Shown here in pieces: positions 10,727 to 22,539 of a DNA stretch of 64,000 nucleotides. Position 1 is the first letter of the stretch. Each line of letters starts with the position of its first letter. The notes below the pieces were generated by a model, which saw nothing but the letters and a program-made list of their open reading frames with translations, searched no databases and was not told where the DNA came from. The position numbers and the translations under genes are program-made. The stretch is from Amorphophallus konjac (Eukaryota > Streptophyta > Magnoliopsida > Alismatales > Araceae), in NCBI GenBank assembly GCA_022559845.1, contig CM040126.1, positions 145,708,064 to 145,772,063 of the forward strand, given 5' to 3'.

Positions 10727-11890
10727 TTACTGTCCGAGGGTGGAGTTCCCCAGGTAGTGAAAGTAGTCTTGAGCCACTTGTTTCATCTCCTCTTGATTGT
10801 GCCTTCGTGGCTTTGGTTGGAGCATCAATCTTTCCTGGCCCTTCTGCTGATAAGCCAGTCTCCCCACCTGAGCAGTCAGGTGCTCGGCTTTGTAGTATTT
10901 GAGTATATCGGCCTGTCTGGCGCAGGCTCTGGGTCTTCTTAGAGTGACAGCAGCGACTGGTTCACTTATTCTCATTTCCTCTTCCTCCCTGAATCTTCTA
11001 CTCCCATCCTGGCAGTAGTTGGCAGCAGCAGCATAATTCTTTCTTTCCCATCTTTTGCCCCCAGCCATGGGGTGAGTGACTGTTAGGTCTTCCTTCTGCT
11101 CATATCTTCTGCCCCTCATCCTGGGGCGAATACTAGTCAGATTTCTTCCTTCATTCTCTTCCTCATCTCTCCTACCCCGAGCCCCGGGGTGAACAGCAAC
11201 ATCATTTCTTATGTCTCTTCCTTTTCCTCTTCTGCTTCCTGCCCTGAAGCGGGCAATAGTGGTGTCAGTAATGTTTTCTTCATCTTGAGCTGGGGCCCAG
11301 CTCTGGGTCTTCTTCTGCCGCCAGATCTGCCTGAACTTGGGCGGCTTTGGTGCCAACGGCCTTCGGTCCTCTTTCTCGACGTCGGCCCTCCTAGTAGCCA
11401 GAGATTGGAATCTGTTGGTGGTGGGTACTCTCGGGACGACCACATCTGGGTTGACCTCCCTCGGGCAGCCGTTGAGGTTTGTCCAGATCCCTCCGATCAT
11501 CATTGTCTTTTCTGAGTTGGATATCCGACGACCCGCAGCAGTAGATCGGGCTCTCCTGTCGGATCTCCTCCTTCTTCCAGCAGCAGAGGGTGCGCCCCTT
11601 TTCACCTCGTAATGGACGAAGCAGGCCACGACCTCAGGAGTATCCTGCATCCCCCAGCTCATTTTGGGGATGGTAGCTTGTGGCAATGTCTCGACAACAG
11701 TCTTTTGTTCCTGGTTGTCGATCTCGAGCAAGTCAGTGAAGATGAGGCCCAAGCAGTTGGGCATCCCGACAGCAGGTGGCATCGATCCGAACGCAAGAGG
11801 TACCGCCAGGTAGCCCTCTCGAACATGTACATCGACCACTTGTTGATCAAAGTGTACAGAGATGATTCCAGCCGTCATTGTAGTTTCCTG
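10727..11890 (-). pseudogene. Long N-terminal extension upstream of Tat-like gag
   Basis: About 385 codons in the gag frame, ending at a stop (10727-10729) 12 codons before the gag-side Met. The first internal ATG giving a sensible start is near 11879 (MTAGIISVHFDQQVVDVHV). An N-terminal globular-looking region of about 95 residues (LAVPLAFGSMPP, MPNCLGLIFTDLLEID) is followed by a charged, Arg-rich section (about 11640-10950) with loosely repeated units built on RRGKGRD, ARGRRDEE, MRGRRYEQ and GGKRWERK. I do not recognise the N-terminal domain. Ogre/Tat elements are known to carry an extra ORF before gag, which this resembles in position. It could act in RNA binding; that is inference from the Arg-rich repeats. 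Confidence 0.6.
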
Positions 11891-11972
11891 AAAATAGAGA
11901 AAGCACGGAATCAGAAATTTGAGGGGGGGCCCACTGGGCCTCCTATCTTGGCGTAGAGATGAAGGGAGACTA

Positions 11973-11991
11973 GGTCCCACCGGGCGTGCCA
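11973..11991 (-). other. Putative primer-binding site of the Tat-like element
   Basis: On - it reads TGGCACGCCCGGTGGGACC, 4 bp from the proposed LTR end at 11996. TGGCRCGCC-type PBS sequences occur in plant Tat elements. I cannot name the tRNA with certainty. Confidence 0.55.
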
Positions 11992-12819
11992 GACTTGTGG
12001 ACGCGGGGATTTTTCTTCCGTCTACCTTGTTTGATTTTATTTTTTTGTGTTTATTGATTTATTGGTTTGGTTAATTGGCGTGCCAGTCACATGTGTGACG
12101 ATTTCACTGTGCGCTCGACTTGACTTGGTCAGTCGATTGTGAAGTCCGAGTCGGGATCAAAAGTCCGCCACACCATAAAGGCTATGACGTTAATTACGCC
12201 CTTCCTAAGAAGGACAACCCTTGATTAAACGCCGAAATAGGAGGCCTCATAAGGCAAACAGATATTCATGTGCACCATTTTAAACTTCATACCAGGGCCA
12301 GGAAGGCGGGTAAGATAATAACATCAACCACGGAAACAGACGATATCATTGAATTAGCGGTTCAAAACTGGGTATAGGGGCAAGGGGAGAAAGCGGATTT
12401 AAATCACAGGCAGACTGAGCTGTAACCATGATGGGGTTTTAAAGCATCGATCAACATTTCGACAGCATCTCCCCATAGTCTGGATTATGCCCAGGGGAGA
12501 ATAGGCTATCACCCACGGAGTGCCGGGATGAAAGCCGAGAGATAGAGAGGCCGAACCTCTCGCATTACACATGTATGCCTTGGGGCAATATTTGACTCTT
12601 CCCTTATAAGAGCTGGTGGCATTCATGCATTGGCAGAGCTCACCGGAGCTAAAAAAGGGGGGTGGGTTGTCGTAATCCCGACACGAACTGATGGAACATA
12701 AGGGAGTTTGACTCCCTTTAATTTTATCCCCGGGACATATCTGGTGATCCACGGATATCCCTGTGTGGGTTTGCTCTAGGTGTTGGGGTTCGTTGGGTGG
12801 CAGATTAGGCTCTCGGCGC

Positions 12820-13225
12820 ACTCTGAATGGGCACGGGCTCTCGGCATGACCCAAAATGGGAAGGCCAGGGCTCTCGGTGCCAATGGCAAGAAGGCCGGGG
12901 GTTCCCGGCGCCAAGGTGAGAGGGCCGGGGTTCCCGGCGCGATGAAGAAGAGGACAGGGGGTTCTCGGCACCGATGGCAAGGAGGTCGGGGGTTCCCGGC
13001 GCCAAGGTAAGGAATTGGGTGGGTTCCCGGCGTGAGACAGAGAAGCCAAAGAGGAGCTCCCGGTGCAAGCTTCTCGGCGCGAAGACAAGAGGGTCGGGGA
13101 GCTTATCGGCACAGCTCAATGTGAGGGGTTTCCGACGCGACGGAGAAGAGGCTTTCGGCGTAGGCAAGAAGAAATGGTGAAGGGCCTTTTCAGCCTGGGC
13201 ATAGTGGGGGTTCTCGGCGCGAGAA
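12820..13225. repeat. GC-rich TTCCCGGCGC motif array in the Tat-like LTR
   Basis: At least a dozen copies of TTCCCGGCGCC / TTCTCGGCGCG / CTCTCGGTGCC, spaced 30-40 bp apart by spacers rich in AAGGCCGGGG and AAGAGG. Further copies (GGCTTCTCGGTGCGC, CTTCTCGGCGCG) recur near 14280-14330. Core GGCGCC is palindromic. Confidence 0.8.
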
Positions 13226-14018
13226 GGCTCACGCCGAGGGCTATTCACCTGTTCTGCTGTTCTTGGAGCAGAGACAGATGAGGGCGCCGAGATGTGTTTC
13301 AGGATTCTACGGCACTCTGTTTTTGAGATTTCTTTCTGGGATTCAGGTAATGGCTGGGAATTTAGGATGCAGATGAGGGGGGAAGCCAAGGGCTTTGCTG
13401 GGCAGTGCCAGGGGATCATTGGAAGGCGAGGTTTATGGAGGGCTCGAGATCATCACCCATTTAAAACCCATGGGGATATGTTTTTCTATCGTCGGCCGTC
13501 CAGGGAAACCAAGGGATAACTGTCTCTGATTCCTGGCGCGACCTTAATGGCTTAAGAAAAGGAAACAAACGGAATGAAAGATGGGGAGACTACCCAGTGT
13601 AGGCATCACTGAAGGGGTGAGAGGATAGAGTCCAATAGTCCATGGATGTGAAGATTGGGACTCTTCCTTCGACATTCCTCCAGGAAGAACAATCGGAGCA
13701 GAGAAACCTAAAGCATCAGAACGATCATTCAAGACATTGAGCAACACTCATTCGAGAGAAACCAGAGATGGGAAGGCTTCATCATTTCACGTTCAGTTGA
13801 ACCAGAAACATAGATACATGTAAGGAAGAAGAAAGAAAACGGGGAAACGCCCAAACGGGCCATCAAAGCATTTCATTCCATTGCATCATCCCAAACTCAC
13901 ACCAATCAAAAAGGGGGAATGAGGGAAAGGGAAATAGAACGAAGGCCGGGATATCCCGGTTACATTTGATAAATCGAGGTAAAACTCATAAGACTATGTG
14001 GAGAAGAAAAGAAAACAT

Positions 14019-14033
14019 GGGGGGGGGGGGGGG
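14019..14033 (+). repeat. G homopolymer of 15 bases
   Basis: Uninterrupted G run followed by AGGGCGG, in the Tat-like LTR. It could form a quadruplex and is a likely site of length error in assembly. Confidence 0.9.
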
Positions 14034-14360
14034 AGGGCGGAGCATTGACTCCTCTCCCTCCCCTGCTGCCCACCTGAAGCTTCTTCTCCTTCTTCCTCTT
14101 CTTCTCTTGTTTTCTCTCTTGCTCTCTTGCTCTGTTGGTCTCTTCTCTCTTTTCTCTATCGTTTTTCTCTCTTCTATTGTCTCTCTGGCGGTGGTGATGG
14201 TCAGCCCCTTTCTTGCTCGAGGGGAAGGGGGTTTTCTAAATGTATTTTGTATCTTCTCGGCAAGCCTGTCACGGCGCGCCTCAACTGAGGGGCTTCTCGG
14301 TGCGCAGGACTTCCGCTTCTCGGCGCGGCTTTTGGGCTTCGACAAGAGGATCCCGGCGCC

Positions 14361-14370
14361 ACTTTATAGG
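14361..14370 (-). promoter_or_regulatory. Putative TATA box of the Tat-like LTR
   Basis: On - it reads CCTATAAAGT, upstream of a purine-rich (on -) leader, as expected for an LTR core promoter firing leftward into the element. Confidence 0.5.
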
Positions 14371-14794
14371 CCCACTTAGGCCTTTTAGACTAGGCCTCTT
14401 ATTGGTCCTTCAAGTGCATCAGCACCCAAAAGGGCCCTCCATTGGTGACATAGTTTCTATTGAGATCATTCATAGGTTTTTCATCAGTCGGTAGACCGGG
14501 GTTTCATCGGCGTTGCCATCTGAATGATGACAAAACCGGACATCATTTCATTGACATCGTCACTGGAACGGTGACAAGACCGGACATCAGCTTTAGCCTG
14601 GAAAGACTTCAGCCAGGTGACTACTATTTCATCAGTGTCGTCGTCTGACTGACAATGGCATCGGACATCAGCTTGGCCCAGAAAGGACTTCAGCCGGGTA
14701 GATGGTTGACGAACTTCATCATTGATCTTTCACTGTTCGTCTGATCTTCCTTTCAATTCTGTTTCTGCCCTTGCTCATTTTCAAGGTGTCAACA

Positions 14795-14934
14795 GTTCCT
14801 CGAGTGTTTGTTCATTAGGCTTTTCTTTCCTGAGTGGGCCCCGTGGGCTATCACTCGGGTGAGCTTACCTCGTTGGACCCTGTTGGGTCTTGTTGGGCTG
14901 CTCTTTGGATGGGCTACAGAAATCCCCTCTCCAA
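14795..14934. other. Unassigned 140-bp segment between two elements
   Basis: Lies between the proposed Tat-like LTR end and the point where similarity to copy A of the sirevirus-like family begins (14935). It is GC-rich and resembles neither clearly. Either the Tat LTR boundary is further right, or copy B carries private sequence here. Confidence 0.4.
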
Positions 14935-16545
14935 CTTTATTTTTCTTGAGCAATCTTGGTTGATTAACACCTTTTTACATGAGGCAAAACACGTCTCAGG
15001 TGAAATGACCCAGTTACTCAGTGTGATAACCGCATTGCCTCTCGAACATGAGAACAGAGTTAGGAATTGGAGTGTCTTTTTACATGAAGAAACACCTTGA
15101 TCAGAGGCCGGGATCCCCAGTTACTCAAAACAACCATGCCATTGCTCTGACAGACTTTTCAATTATTTTTATACCAGAGATAACGGTGACATTTCATGAC
15201 ATAGGTTTACTCCATTTCTTTGAGGGAGGACCTAGTTTCTCAATGATCAAAGTCATTGCTCTGAATTTTGCTTTTCTTTTTAGTCAACTTCAGACAGATT
15301 TAATGTTTAAGAACAATACTACTAACATGTATCTCAACCAAAATAACATTGATTTCAAATTTTAGATTTCAGAAGGTTTTGTCCAGAGATTACATGAAAC
15401 AGTTGGTTAAAGTTGATTAAAACTTGTGATTCAGATACTTTCAAGTCTTTCAAATCCAAATTCATGAATACATTAGACTTACACCAACGTACATCAATCA
15501 GTTATTCTTAAACATGTATAATATGAGTTTCTTTTAAGATACTAGATTTATAACTGAGGTACACATATTTAAGTCTCTTCAAAATCAGTTCAAACAATAT
15601 TTTGACAATAGCATTCAATAGCAGAGACATTAACAAGCATGTATAGAAAGTGAGAATTGAAACACTTGCTTGTAGAAAATATGATCAATATGCATCAGAC
15701 AGATTTTCAGAAAGCCAATAGCAGTGAGTTTACAAATATGCATCAAGAGATATGCACTTGAGCAATGCAATTTAGAAACTGATGACAGAGTCTGGAATTC
15801 AGTCAAACCAGATTGACAATAGTGACAGGGAAGAATTCAAGTGAGGCACTCCTTCAGCAAATTAGGGAGTATCAGATGTGGATTTCAGCTTCAAGAAAGT
15901 TGAGAGTTCAGTTGATTAAAGAGCAATCACTAACACACAAGAGTAGGAGAGTGATTTGTGTAACTAGACAAGAAGGGTTCAGATAGAAAAAGACTAAAGA
16001 GTCTAAAATGCTCCCCTTGTCTAGATGTAATGAGTCATTTCTTTTTAGATTTTTCAAATTTGATTATATGCAATACACTGCTCTACATGCATGCATATGC
16101 AATGACTCTCTTAGAGATATTTCCTGAACATGAATGTCATGAACACTATGCAGGGACAACCAAGCTCCCCCTGACTATATGCAATGTATGAAGATTTTTA
16201 ATGCAACAAGTGCAATGACAGAATGCATGAAGTTTTGACAAATTATGCATCATGAATGTGCAGACTATGCTCATGAGTTTCTAATCCTTTCCATGTGCAC
16301 ACATAGCTCAAAGTATGAACATCATGCGAAAGCAGTCAAACTCCCCCTGATTAAGTACATTTTATACAATGAATGCTGAGAACATGTTTTTGTGTATTTT
16401 GCTTAAGAAGCAGATATGTAATGCACTCTAAGAGTCACTATCATAGGCATCATGTGCAATTATTATTTTCAGAAGATTTCAATCAAGCGTAGACAGATTA
16501 GCATGAAATGCACTATTTAAAACACACAATGTCAGATGACAAAAT
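14935..16545 (-). other. 3' untranslated region of copy B
   Basis: About 1.6 kb without a credible ORF. It contains several CTCCCC or CTCCCCCTGA blocks (on - GGGGAG purine tracts, for example near 16010, 16165 and 16340) like those in copy A, and a stretch matching copy A at 35090-35400. Confidence 0.7.
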
Positions 16546-18789
16546 TTAAAGAGAGTTTACAGAACTGACCTGAATAGTGCAGGGTCCTGGGGGTTTCATT
16601 CTTGAGTGCCTTGGATTATTGCCCCTTTTATTCCATTCCAAGGCACACCTGCAATAATTGGATTGTTTTGATCCAACAGGAACCCAAGTAGTCTTGGGTC
16701 CTATTTTACCCCCAACAGGCGTTTTAAATAATCTCTTGGCTAGATGATCATCAAATTCCATTAGAGAGCAGTCATTCATAAAATTTCCAAATTTTTACCA
16801 GTATTTACATGAAACAACAGAATTTTTAATCTCATTATGCACATTAGCATGAACATGAAACCTATGTGCATGAGCATGAAATTTTCTGTTGTTAACATGA
16901 ACAATTTGTCTCTTATTTTTGGGTAACCAACAGTTTGCCGATTTATGACCTGGCTTACCACAGTAGAAACATAAAAAGTTCATTCTTATGAAGCTCCTAT
17001 CAAATGCATGTCCTTTTACAGGGAATTTAGCAAATTTGAGTTTAACAGAGTTTCCCTGAGCATGTCAACAGTCCTTGACTGTATGGCCATACTTTCCACA
17101 TTCGAAACACCCAATGTGCTTTCTCTTAGAATCTAAATTATTTCTTTTAAAAACATTTTTGTTATCATGAAAATTAACAAATTCAGAATGAAATTGCTTC
17201 CCCTGAATGTGCCAACATTGAGCAGCAATGTGGCCCAGTTTGCCACAATGAAAACATTAAATGTTCTTTTTATGATTTGCATGATTTTTAGCATGAACAT
17301 TCCTATCATGCAATTTTTTAGCATTGAGATCATCCTGTTTCTTTAGTCCACAATTATGCATAAGATGACCAATTTTGTGACAGTAAAAACACTTAATCCT
17401 TTTATTCTGAGCTAAAGAAGATTTCTTAATCTGAGAATTCTTAGCATGAATTCTGTTAAGTTTCATATCATCCTTCTTCATCACAAAACAATCAGCCATC
17501 TCATGACCAAATTTCCCACAGTAAAAGCAATTAACATACTTAGCATGAGATTTATTGTTAACCTGAACTTTCTCAGTATGTTGATTGTTCTTTTTATTTT
17601 TCAGTGGTTTTTGATTCTCAGTCGTAGTAGATTGTTTTGGAGATTGTCTTGAAGTTCCTTCTACTTCAGAGCTTCGAATAAAAGTGGTACACAACTAGTT
17701 TCTCTTGGCTTGTTTAATTTCAGAAATATTGCATGTCCCTTTTCTTTGACCATTTACATTATCTTTCAGAGGCATTTTCATTTTGTCTTTATCCTTCACA
17801 GATTCAGACATGGAATTTTTTAGATCGTGGATTTCAGACTTTAGAGAAATAATGTCAACCTCATAAAAAGCAATGTCAGATTCACATCTGATAACTTGTT
17901 GATGTAAGGCATCATTCAGAATTTTGAGTGTATTAATTTCCTGTTTCAATCTTTCTTCAGAGTAATTTTCAATACGCTTTCCCTTTTCAATGGTTAGCCA
18001 TTTTTCTCCCATAACAGTATTTAAGACCATGAGCTTTTTGTTTTGATCCTTCAAAATATTCATTTCTTCCATCATTCTTTCATTTTCTTTTATTAGTTCT
18101 TCATTCTGAACTCGCTTATTTAGTAAGATTTGATCACTGTTAATTGAGCTCAGTTTTTCTTCCAGTTCAGAGATCTTATCTGTGAGATCCTGATTTTTAT
18201 TTTCCAAAACAGAAATTTGTTCCTTACTCTTATCAACATCGGCTAAGCAGATTTCATGAGATTTTCTCAGTTCTTGACAGTTTTCACAAGGAGCATTCGA
18301 ATTAATCTGATCACATTTCTTTTTCAACTTTTTATTTTTAGATTTTAATTTCCTACATCTATCAGTAAGTTTTTCATTTATATTCCATAAATCATCAAGC
18401 GAAATCTCTTCGGATCCAGAGCTTACCTTGGATGAAGTTTCCTCCTGTTGATCAGAATTGTGATCACCCCGGTTGGCCATCAAGCATTGATCATCTTGCT
18501 CCCCATTTGTAGCAGTTATTCTATCCAATATTTCCTTTCTAAAAGCGCACCTGAGAACAAAAGGAAATCTATCAGTATTAACTACGGCTTTCAAAATATT
18601 AAGAACTGTGACATTATCACGGTTCTTTACTCTGTCCTCTCTAGACCACTTGGTCTCATCGTGAGGTAATTGGTGTGGGCCTTTAGATAGAACACTCCGT
18701 AATTTGGGATCAATGGAGTTCACGTAAACACAAAGGCCACCTAACCACTTACTAAAGTTAGAACCATCAAACGCAAGCGGATGAGCTAT
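16546..18789 (-). pseudogene. gag: Six-zinc-knuckle gag, copy B
   Basis: The N-terminal copia gag domain (LAFDGSNFSKWLGGLCVYV) begins right after an ATA at 18789, where copy A has ATG, so the start codon appears lost. A long Lys/Glu-rich coiled coil (about 18400-17780) follows, then CCHC knuckles: CFYCGKFGHEMADC, CFYCHKIGHLMHNC, CFHCGKLGHIAAQC, CFECGKYGHTVKDC, CFYCGKPGHKSANC and a decayed sixth with a stop inside it. Stops interrupt the frame near 17695, 17257 and 17067. The chain ends with a TTWVPVGSK motif, the point where sireviruses normally continue toward protease and integrase; here it simply stops. One or two knuckles is usual for a plant copia gag. Confidence 0.85.
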
Positions 18790-18919
18790 TAAGACAGATA
18801 CCAAACAGGTTCAACGCACAAAGCAATCGATAAGAAATGCACCAAACTACAAATAGCAAAGCACCATACAGACTAGCATGATCCTCTACAGATCGTTGGA
18901 TCTGGAAGCACAGAGACCC

Positions 18920-18931
18920 GCTCTGATACCA
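18920..18931 (-). other. Primer-binding site, copy B
   Basis: On - TGGTATCAGAGC (tRNA-Met), 2 bp from the LTR end at 18934. Confidence 0.93.
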
Positions 18932-19884
18932 ATTGTTGGGATCGGTGCGATGGATTCAGAGGGGGGTGAATGAATCTCCCCTTATAAAACTCTTGCCCAA
19001 TTAAAACTTCCTGATACAAACTGAAAGCCAATGAACAGTTGTAGAATTAACAGATTCACTAGGTCAACTAAAATGCTTACAGATGAACGGACTAGTGACT
19101 TAGGATCAATGTCAAGGGACTCTCAAAACAGTTATCGAACAGACAATGTGCAATCAACAACCCTACTAGACAGAGAGAAACACATCGAACCTAAGCATGC
19201 ATCTAGCGAAACACAATAGACAATCAAATCACTGCACATAATATTTTTAAGGTGGTTCGGTCCTCCAGACCTACGTCCACCCCACACTCCAACTAGAGTG
19301 TGGATTCCGCTGATACACAGTTTAAACCGTTGGGCCTCATAGCTTGCCTACAACCGCTGACTAACAGCTTGACCGCTGGGCATTATAGCTTTGCCAACCG
19401 CTGGCGACTACAGCTTAACCCGTCTAGAGGAATCCTCCTCTGCCCGCTGAGCAACACAGCTTGCTGTCCAAGGTATCCACCTCGCCTGCTGACAAACAGC
19501 TTGAAGAAAGGTTAAATATGAAAGCAGGAAATAAGAAATAACAGCGACTTAAAACTATAAAAGATAGAACACAACGTGGGTCTCAAAGAGCTAACTGGCT
19601 TGGATCTGATCCAATGTCCAGTGAAAACAAATCTTCCGATGAAGCTTTTCTTCTTCCCCTAGAGCTCTCTACCTCTCTCTTCCTTTCTTTCTCTTCTTCT
19701 GCTTCTCTATACTTCTCTGCTGCTCACTCTTTTCTTCTCTCTTTCTCTTCTATCCTGATCATTTCTTTTCTTCTCTGCTACTCTCTTTCTTTCTGTTTCT
19801 CTTCTCTCTGGATCGTGCAGGCTCTCTCTGCTTCTACTCCTCTGAAGTATATTCATGATCAATTTCTCCAGATGGAGAAGTCTT

Positions 19885-19894
19885 CTATTTATAG
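19885..19894 (-). promoter_or_regulatory. TATA box of the copy B LTR
   Basis: On - CTATAAATAG, followed leftward by a GA-rich (on -) leader. Copy A has TATA boxes at the equivalent site in both LTRs. Confidence 0.7.
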
Positions 19895-20129
19895 CATCAG
19901 AGAGGTGGGCGTGTGTCCTCTACAATTCCCGCCCAGAGCGCCTTGACCACGTGGTAACATTTCAGCTCACTACATTACACGTGTCACGATCCTGAGCCAT
20001 CTCTATTCTTGGATCACGTGTCCATCTAAGCTTCTCGAATATGAGTCCTGTCAGATAAAACTTGATATCAGTTCGAATCAATCTGAAGGAAAAGAAAAAG
20101 ATGCATCGAGTAGGTTTGAGAATTTAAAC

Positions 20130-20960
20130 TAAGCATGTATAGACTTGCTAGTGTGTAGTGCAGTATGCATGTAACAAAGTATGCACAATGAAGGTGAATG
20201 CACAGGCATGCCATCAAGGAGTGTATGGACTTTGCGTGCATTCAACAACGATGTATAGACTTGCTGGTGTGATGATGCATGAACTTGAACACTCAAACCA
20301 GCAGCGGTATGCACACATGCACAATGAACATGGATTGCACTGACTAAGCCATGAGCTGAGCTAACAGATGTATAGACTTGCTCAGTTATCAGCGAATGGA
20401 TGTATAGACTTTCTGTGCCTACGACAAGACAATGTACAGACTTTGTGTATGCGTGAAGCACAACGATGCAAGAATGTATAGACTTTAAATGCCGAGTGAA
20501 GAATGTACAGACTTTGCATGCATGCGACAAGACGATGAACAGACTTGCTGATGAAATGATGCACGGACATATCAGCAGAGAATGTGCAGACTTTGTATAG
20601 ACATTAAACAACCGAATGCACTGACTATGCCTATGAATGTATAGACTTGCTAAGTCATCAAAGCAACCATGTGCAGACTTAGTGTATGTGCGAGACAAAT
20701 CAATGCATTGACTATGTATGTGCATGAAGAGCACTGGCTGTACTGAGTAGTCGAGTGAAACAACGGAGGTTGTACAGACTAGCCACCAAGGAATGTACAG
20801 ACTTGAGTTGATGCAGTCTAGGTAAAATTCTGTACAGACTTTATAGCGTACAGAGAAGTGTTGCACCGGTTTTCAGTGACATGACCTCATATGCAATGAG
20901 CATGCTTTAGTGTATAGACATCATATGTAGTGAATCATGCATCGACTATATGGCGTGCAA
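20130..20960 (-). repeat. TGTATAGACTT motif-spacer array, copy B LTR
   Basis: About 20 copies of TGTATAGACTT or close variants (TGTACAGACTT, TGTGCAGACTT, TGCATTGACTATG), each separated by 20-45 bp of non-repeated sequence. The array lies upstream of the TATA box in element orientation. A 245-codon minus-strand frame (20866-20129) crosses it without a stop, because the motif is open in all three - frames. Confidence 0.88.
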
Positions 20961-21113
20961 CTGATGAATGCACCGATGCAAGCTACACTTGTTATGCAAT
21001 GCTATAAATATGCACACTCAATCAGTCAATCTTTCATACTCATAGTGCTGGCTGACATCAAACTCATTCATACTCATAGTGCTTGCTGACATCAAAACCA
21101 CAGGGGCACAATA

Positions 21114-22530
21114 GTTGCAGCTCCCCCGGAAGAGCCCCCCACGTGGAGACGCCTCCCAGCAAACCGCTGGAGGCCATTTTACCCTCCGGGGACAGCGGCT
21201 CATTCGCAACTTATCAGTTGGACCATCGCATGCCCCTCCCCCGGAGCAGGAAGCCTCCTCAACCCCGAGGAGGGAGAAGACCGGAGCACACCGGCCGTTT
21301 CTAGAAGCCGAAGCCCTCGAGGAGCGTCGGGATAGCATGCAAGTGCGCCCCCCCAAGCCCCTCGGGTCAGCGACAACCGGAGCTGTCTCTTCGGCTGCGA
21401 GACTTTGAGAGGTGTATCACGGAGCAAGAGCGCGCCCTCCGCACCTTGCAGAAGACCTCTCCTGTGGAGGATGAGGAGCGATCCCCATTCTCTGACTATA
21501 TTTTGAAGGTAGAGATATCCCCCAGAATCTCACTCCCGACCTTCAAGTCGTACGACGGCCGTGGAGACCAGGCCGACCACTTCGACAACTTCGACGCCCT
21601 AATGGCCTTGCATGGGGCGTCCGACGTAATCAAGTGTCGAGCATTCGTGACCACTCTGGTCTAGGGCGCTCAACCTTGGTTCAGGGCCCTTGCCCCCGGC
21701 AGCATCCACAACTTCAAGCAATCCAGGCGAGTGTTCAAGGAAAGCTTCGCCGGCAACGGTCCACCCCGGTCAGTGGTGGGACTATTGGCCCTCAAGCAGG
21801 AACATGGGGAGAAGTTACGGGCTTATATCAACCGATTCAAATCGAAATCCCTGCGCATCCCCCGCTTGGATGTGGCCTCTGCTATTACCGCATTGACCGG
21901 GGTACCCATGACGAGAACATGCGACGCGAGCTAGTGCTGCATCCTTCCACCTCCCTGGCCGAGCTAGTGACCCTGGCATTGCGCCATGCAGAGTGTGAGG
22001 AAGTCCTCCACGCCTGCCTAGGCATGACAGGCCCGGGTCAGGATGGGGACAAGAAGTGACCGTCCGACCAAGGGACGGGCCAAGGAAAAAGGTGGAACCA
22101 GGACGGAGATCAAAAAGAGCCATCCCGGAAGTACGAGCGGTATACCCCCTTACCGCCCCCGTCTATGAAATCTATGAAGACATCAAAGGCTCGGGTCTCC
22201 TCAACCAACCCGAGCCTATGAAGACCAAGCACCGCAATCGCCACAAGCATTACCTGTTCCACAGTGACCATGGGCATCACACTGGCGATTGCCATCAACT
22301 TCAAGATGAGATCGAGTGCCTCGTACGCCAGGGACATCTATCCCGATGTGTGTCCGGGCAGAAGGAAGACCGAGGCACCCCTGAAGAGATCGACAATGCC
22401 CCCCGCAGAGTCCACATCAACGTCATCAAGGGCGGCGTGGCATCAGGCGGAGATAGCAGCCGAGGAAGAAAGCGTTACGTCGAGCGGGCGAGCCGAGCCT
22501 CCATTGAGCACTCTACGGCCCCGTAGGCAA
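21114..22530 (+). pseudogene. gag: Tat-type gag, 5' truncated and broken
   Basis: Starts mid-gene at the copy B junction. Recognisable blocks: an N-terminal linker with ITEQERALRTLQK (about 21415-21455), the capsid start ISLPTFKSYDGRGDQADH (21515-21575), DALMALHGASDVIKCRAF, an in-frame TAG at 21662-21664, FKQSRRVFKESFAGN, LRAYINRFKSKSL, a frameshift near 21900, and HAECEEVL. Near 22240-22320 lies a knuckle-like segment (FHSDHGHHTGDCHQLQDEIE) in which the first expected Cys is not Cys. The order and spacing match Retand/Tat gags. Confidence 0.82.
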
Positions 22531-22539
22531 GCGAGTCAC

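Larger units (their letters stand above)
8497..14794 (-). mobile_element. Tat-like Ty3/gypsy element, 5' portion
   Basis: On the minus strand it reads: 5' LTR (14794 to 11996), PBS-like site, a long N-terminal extension, gag, then a break at 8497 where the Tekay-like element has inserted. The pol region and 3' LTR must lie left of the window. The LTR ends are near-inverted (TGTTGAC at the 14794 end, TGTGGAC at 11996). Coding parts all lie in one frame, interrupted by three stops (near 10727, 9728 and 9230). Right of 14794 the sequence changes; GTTCC (14795-14799) is the candidate right target duplication, not testable here. The Tat assignment rests on gag type and PBS. Confidence 0.78.
11996..14794 (-). 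repeat. 5' LTR of the Tat-like element (about 2.8 kb)
   Basis: Bounded by TGTGGAC at 11996 (next to the PBS) and GTCAACA at 14794, which are nearly inverted copies. It contains a GC-rich motif array (12820-13225, with satellites near 14270-14360), a 15-base G run, a long pyrimidine tract (14050-14200) and a minus-strand TATA box at 14361-14370. The partner LTR is off-window, so the boundaries rest on terminal motifs only. Short ORFs in here look like by-products of the repeats. Confidence 0.65.
14935..21113 (-). mobile_element. Gag-only sirevirus-like Ty1/copia element, copy B (3' part missing)
   Basis: On - it reads: 5' LTR (21113 to 18934), PBS for tRNA-Met (18931-18920), gag with coiled coil and six zinc knuckles (18789-16546), then an untranslated region to 14935. 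No integrase, RT or RNase H is present. The untranslated part aligns by eye with copy A (for example 14985-15100 against 35130-35290), so the two belong to one family. The expected 3' LTR is absent from the window, probably pushed off-window by the Tat-like insertion. The 21113 junction cuts into the N-terminal gag of the + Tat-type element; GTTGC at 21114-21118 would be the target duplication. Confidence 0.85.
18934..21113 (-). repeat. 5' LTR of copy B (2,180 bp)
   Basis: Starts TGTTGGGATCGG at 18934 (the 3' end of the LTR on -) and ends GGGGCACAATA at 21113, corresponding to the CACAACA end of copy A with one change. It shares with copy A and the third LTR the block TTTTTAAGGTGGTTCGG followed by ACGTCCACC (about 19248-19280), a CT-rich leader, a TATA box and a TGTATAGACTT array. 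It is 1.1 kb shorter than the copy A LTRs, chiefly because the array is shorter. Confidence 0.88.

Noticed and set aside
13966..14379. 137-codon plus-strand ORF near the G run
   Set aside because: It translates a pyrimidine tract of the Tat-like LTR; low complexity and no homology recognised.
20129..20866. 245-codon minus-strand ORF as a protein gene
   Set aside because: It runs through the TGTATAGACTT array, which is open in all three - frames; composition is repetitive and no domain is seen.
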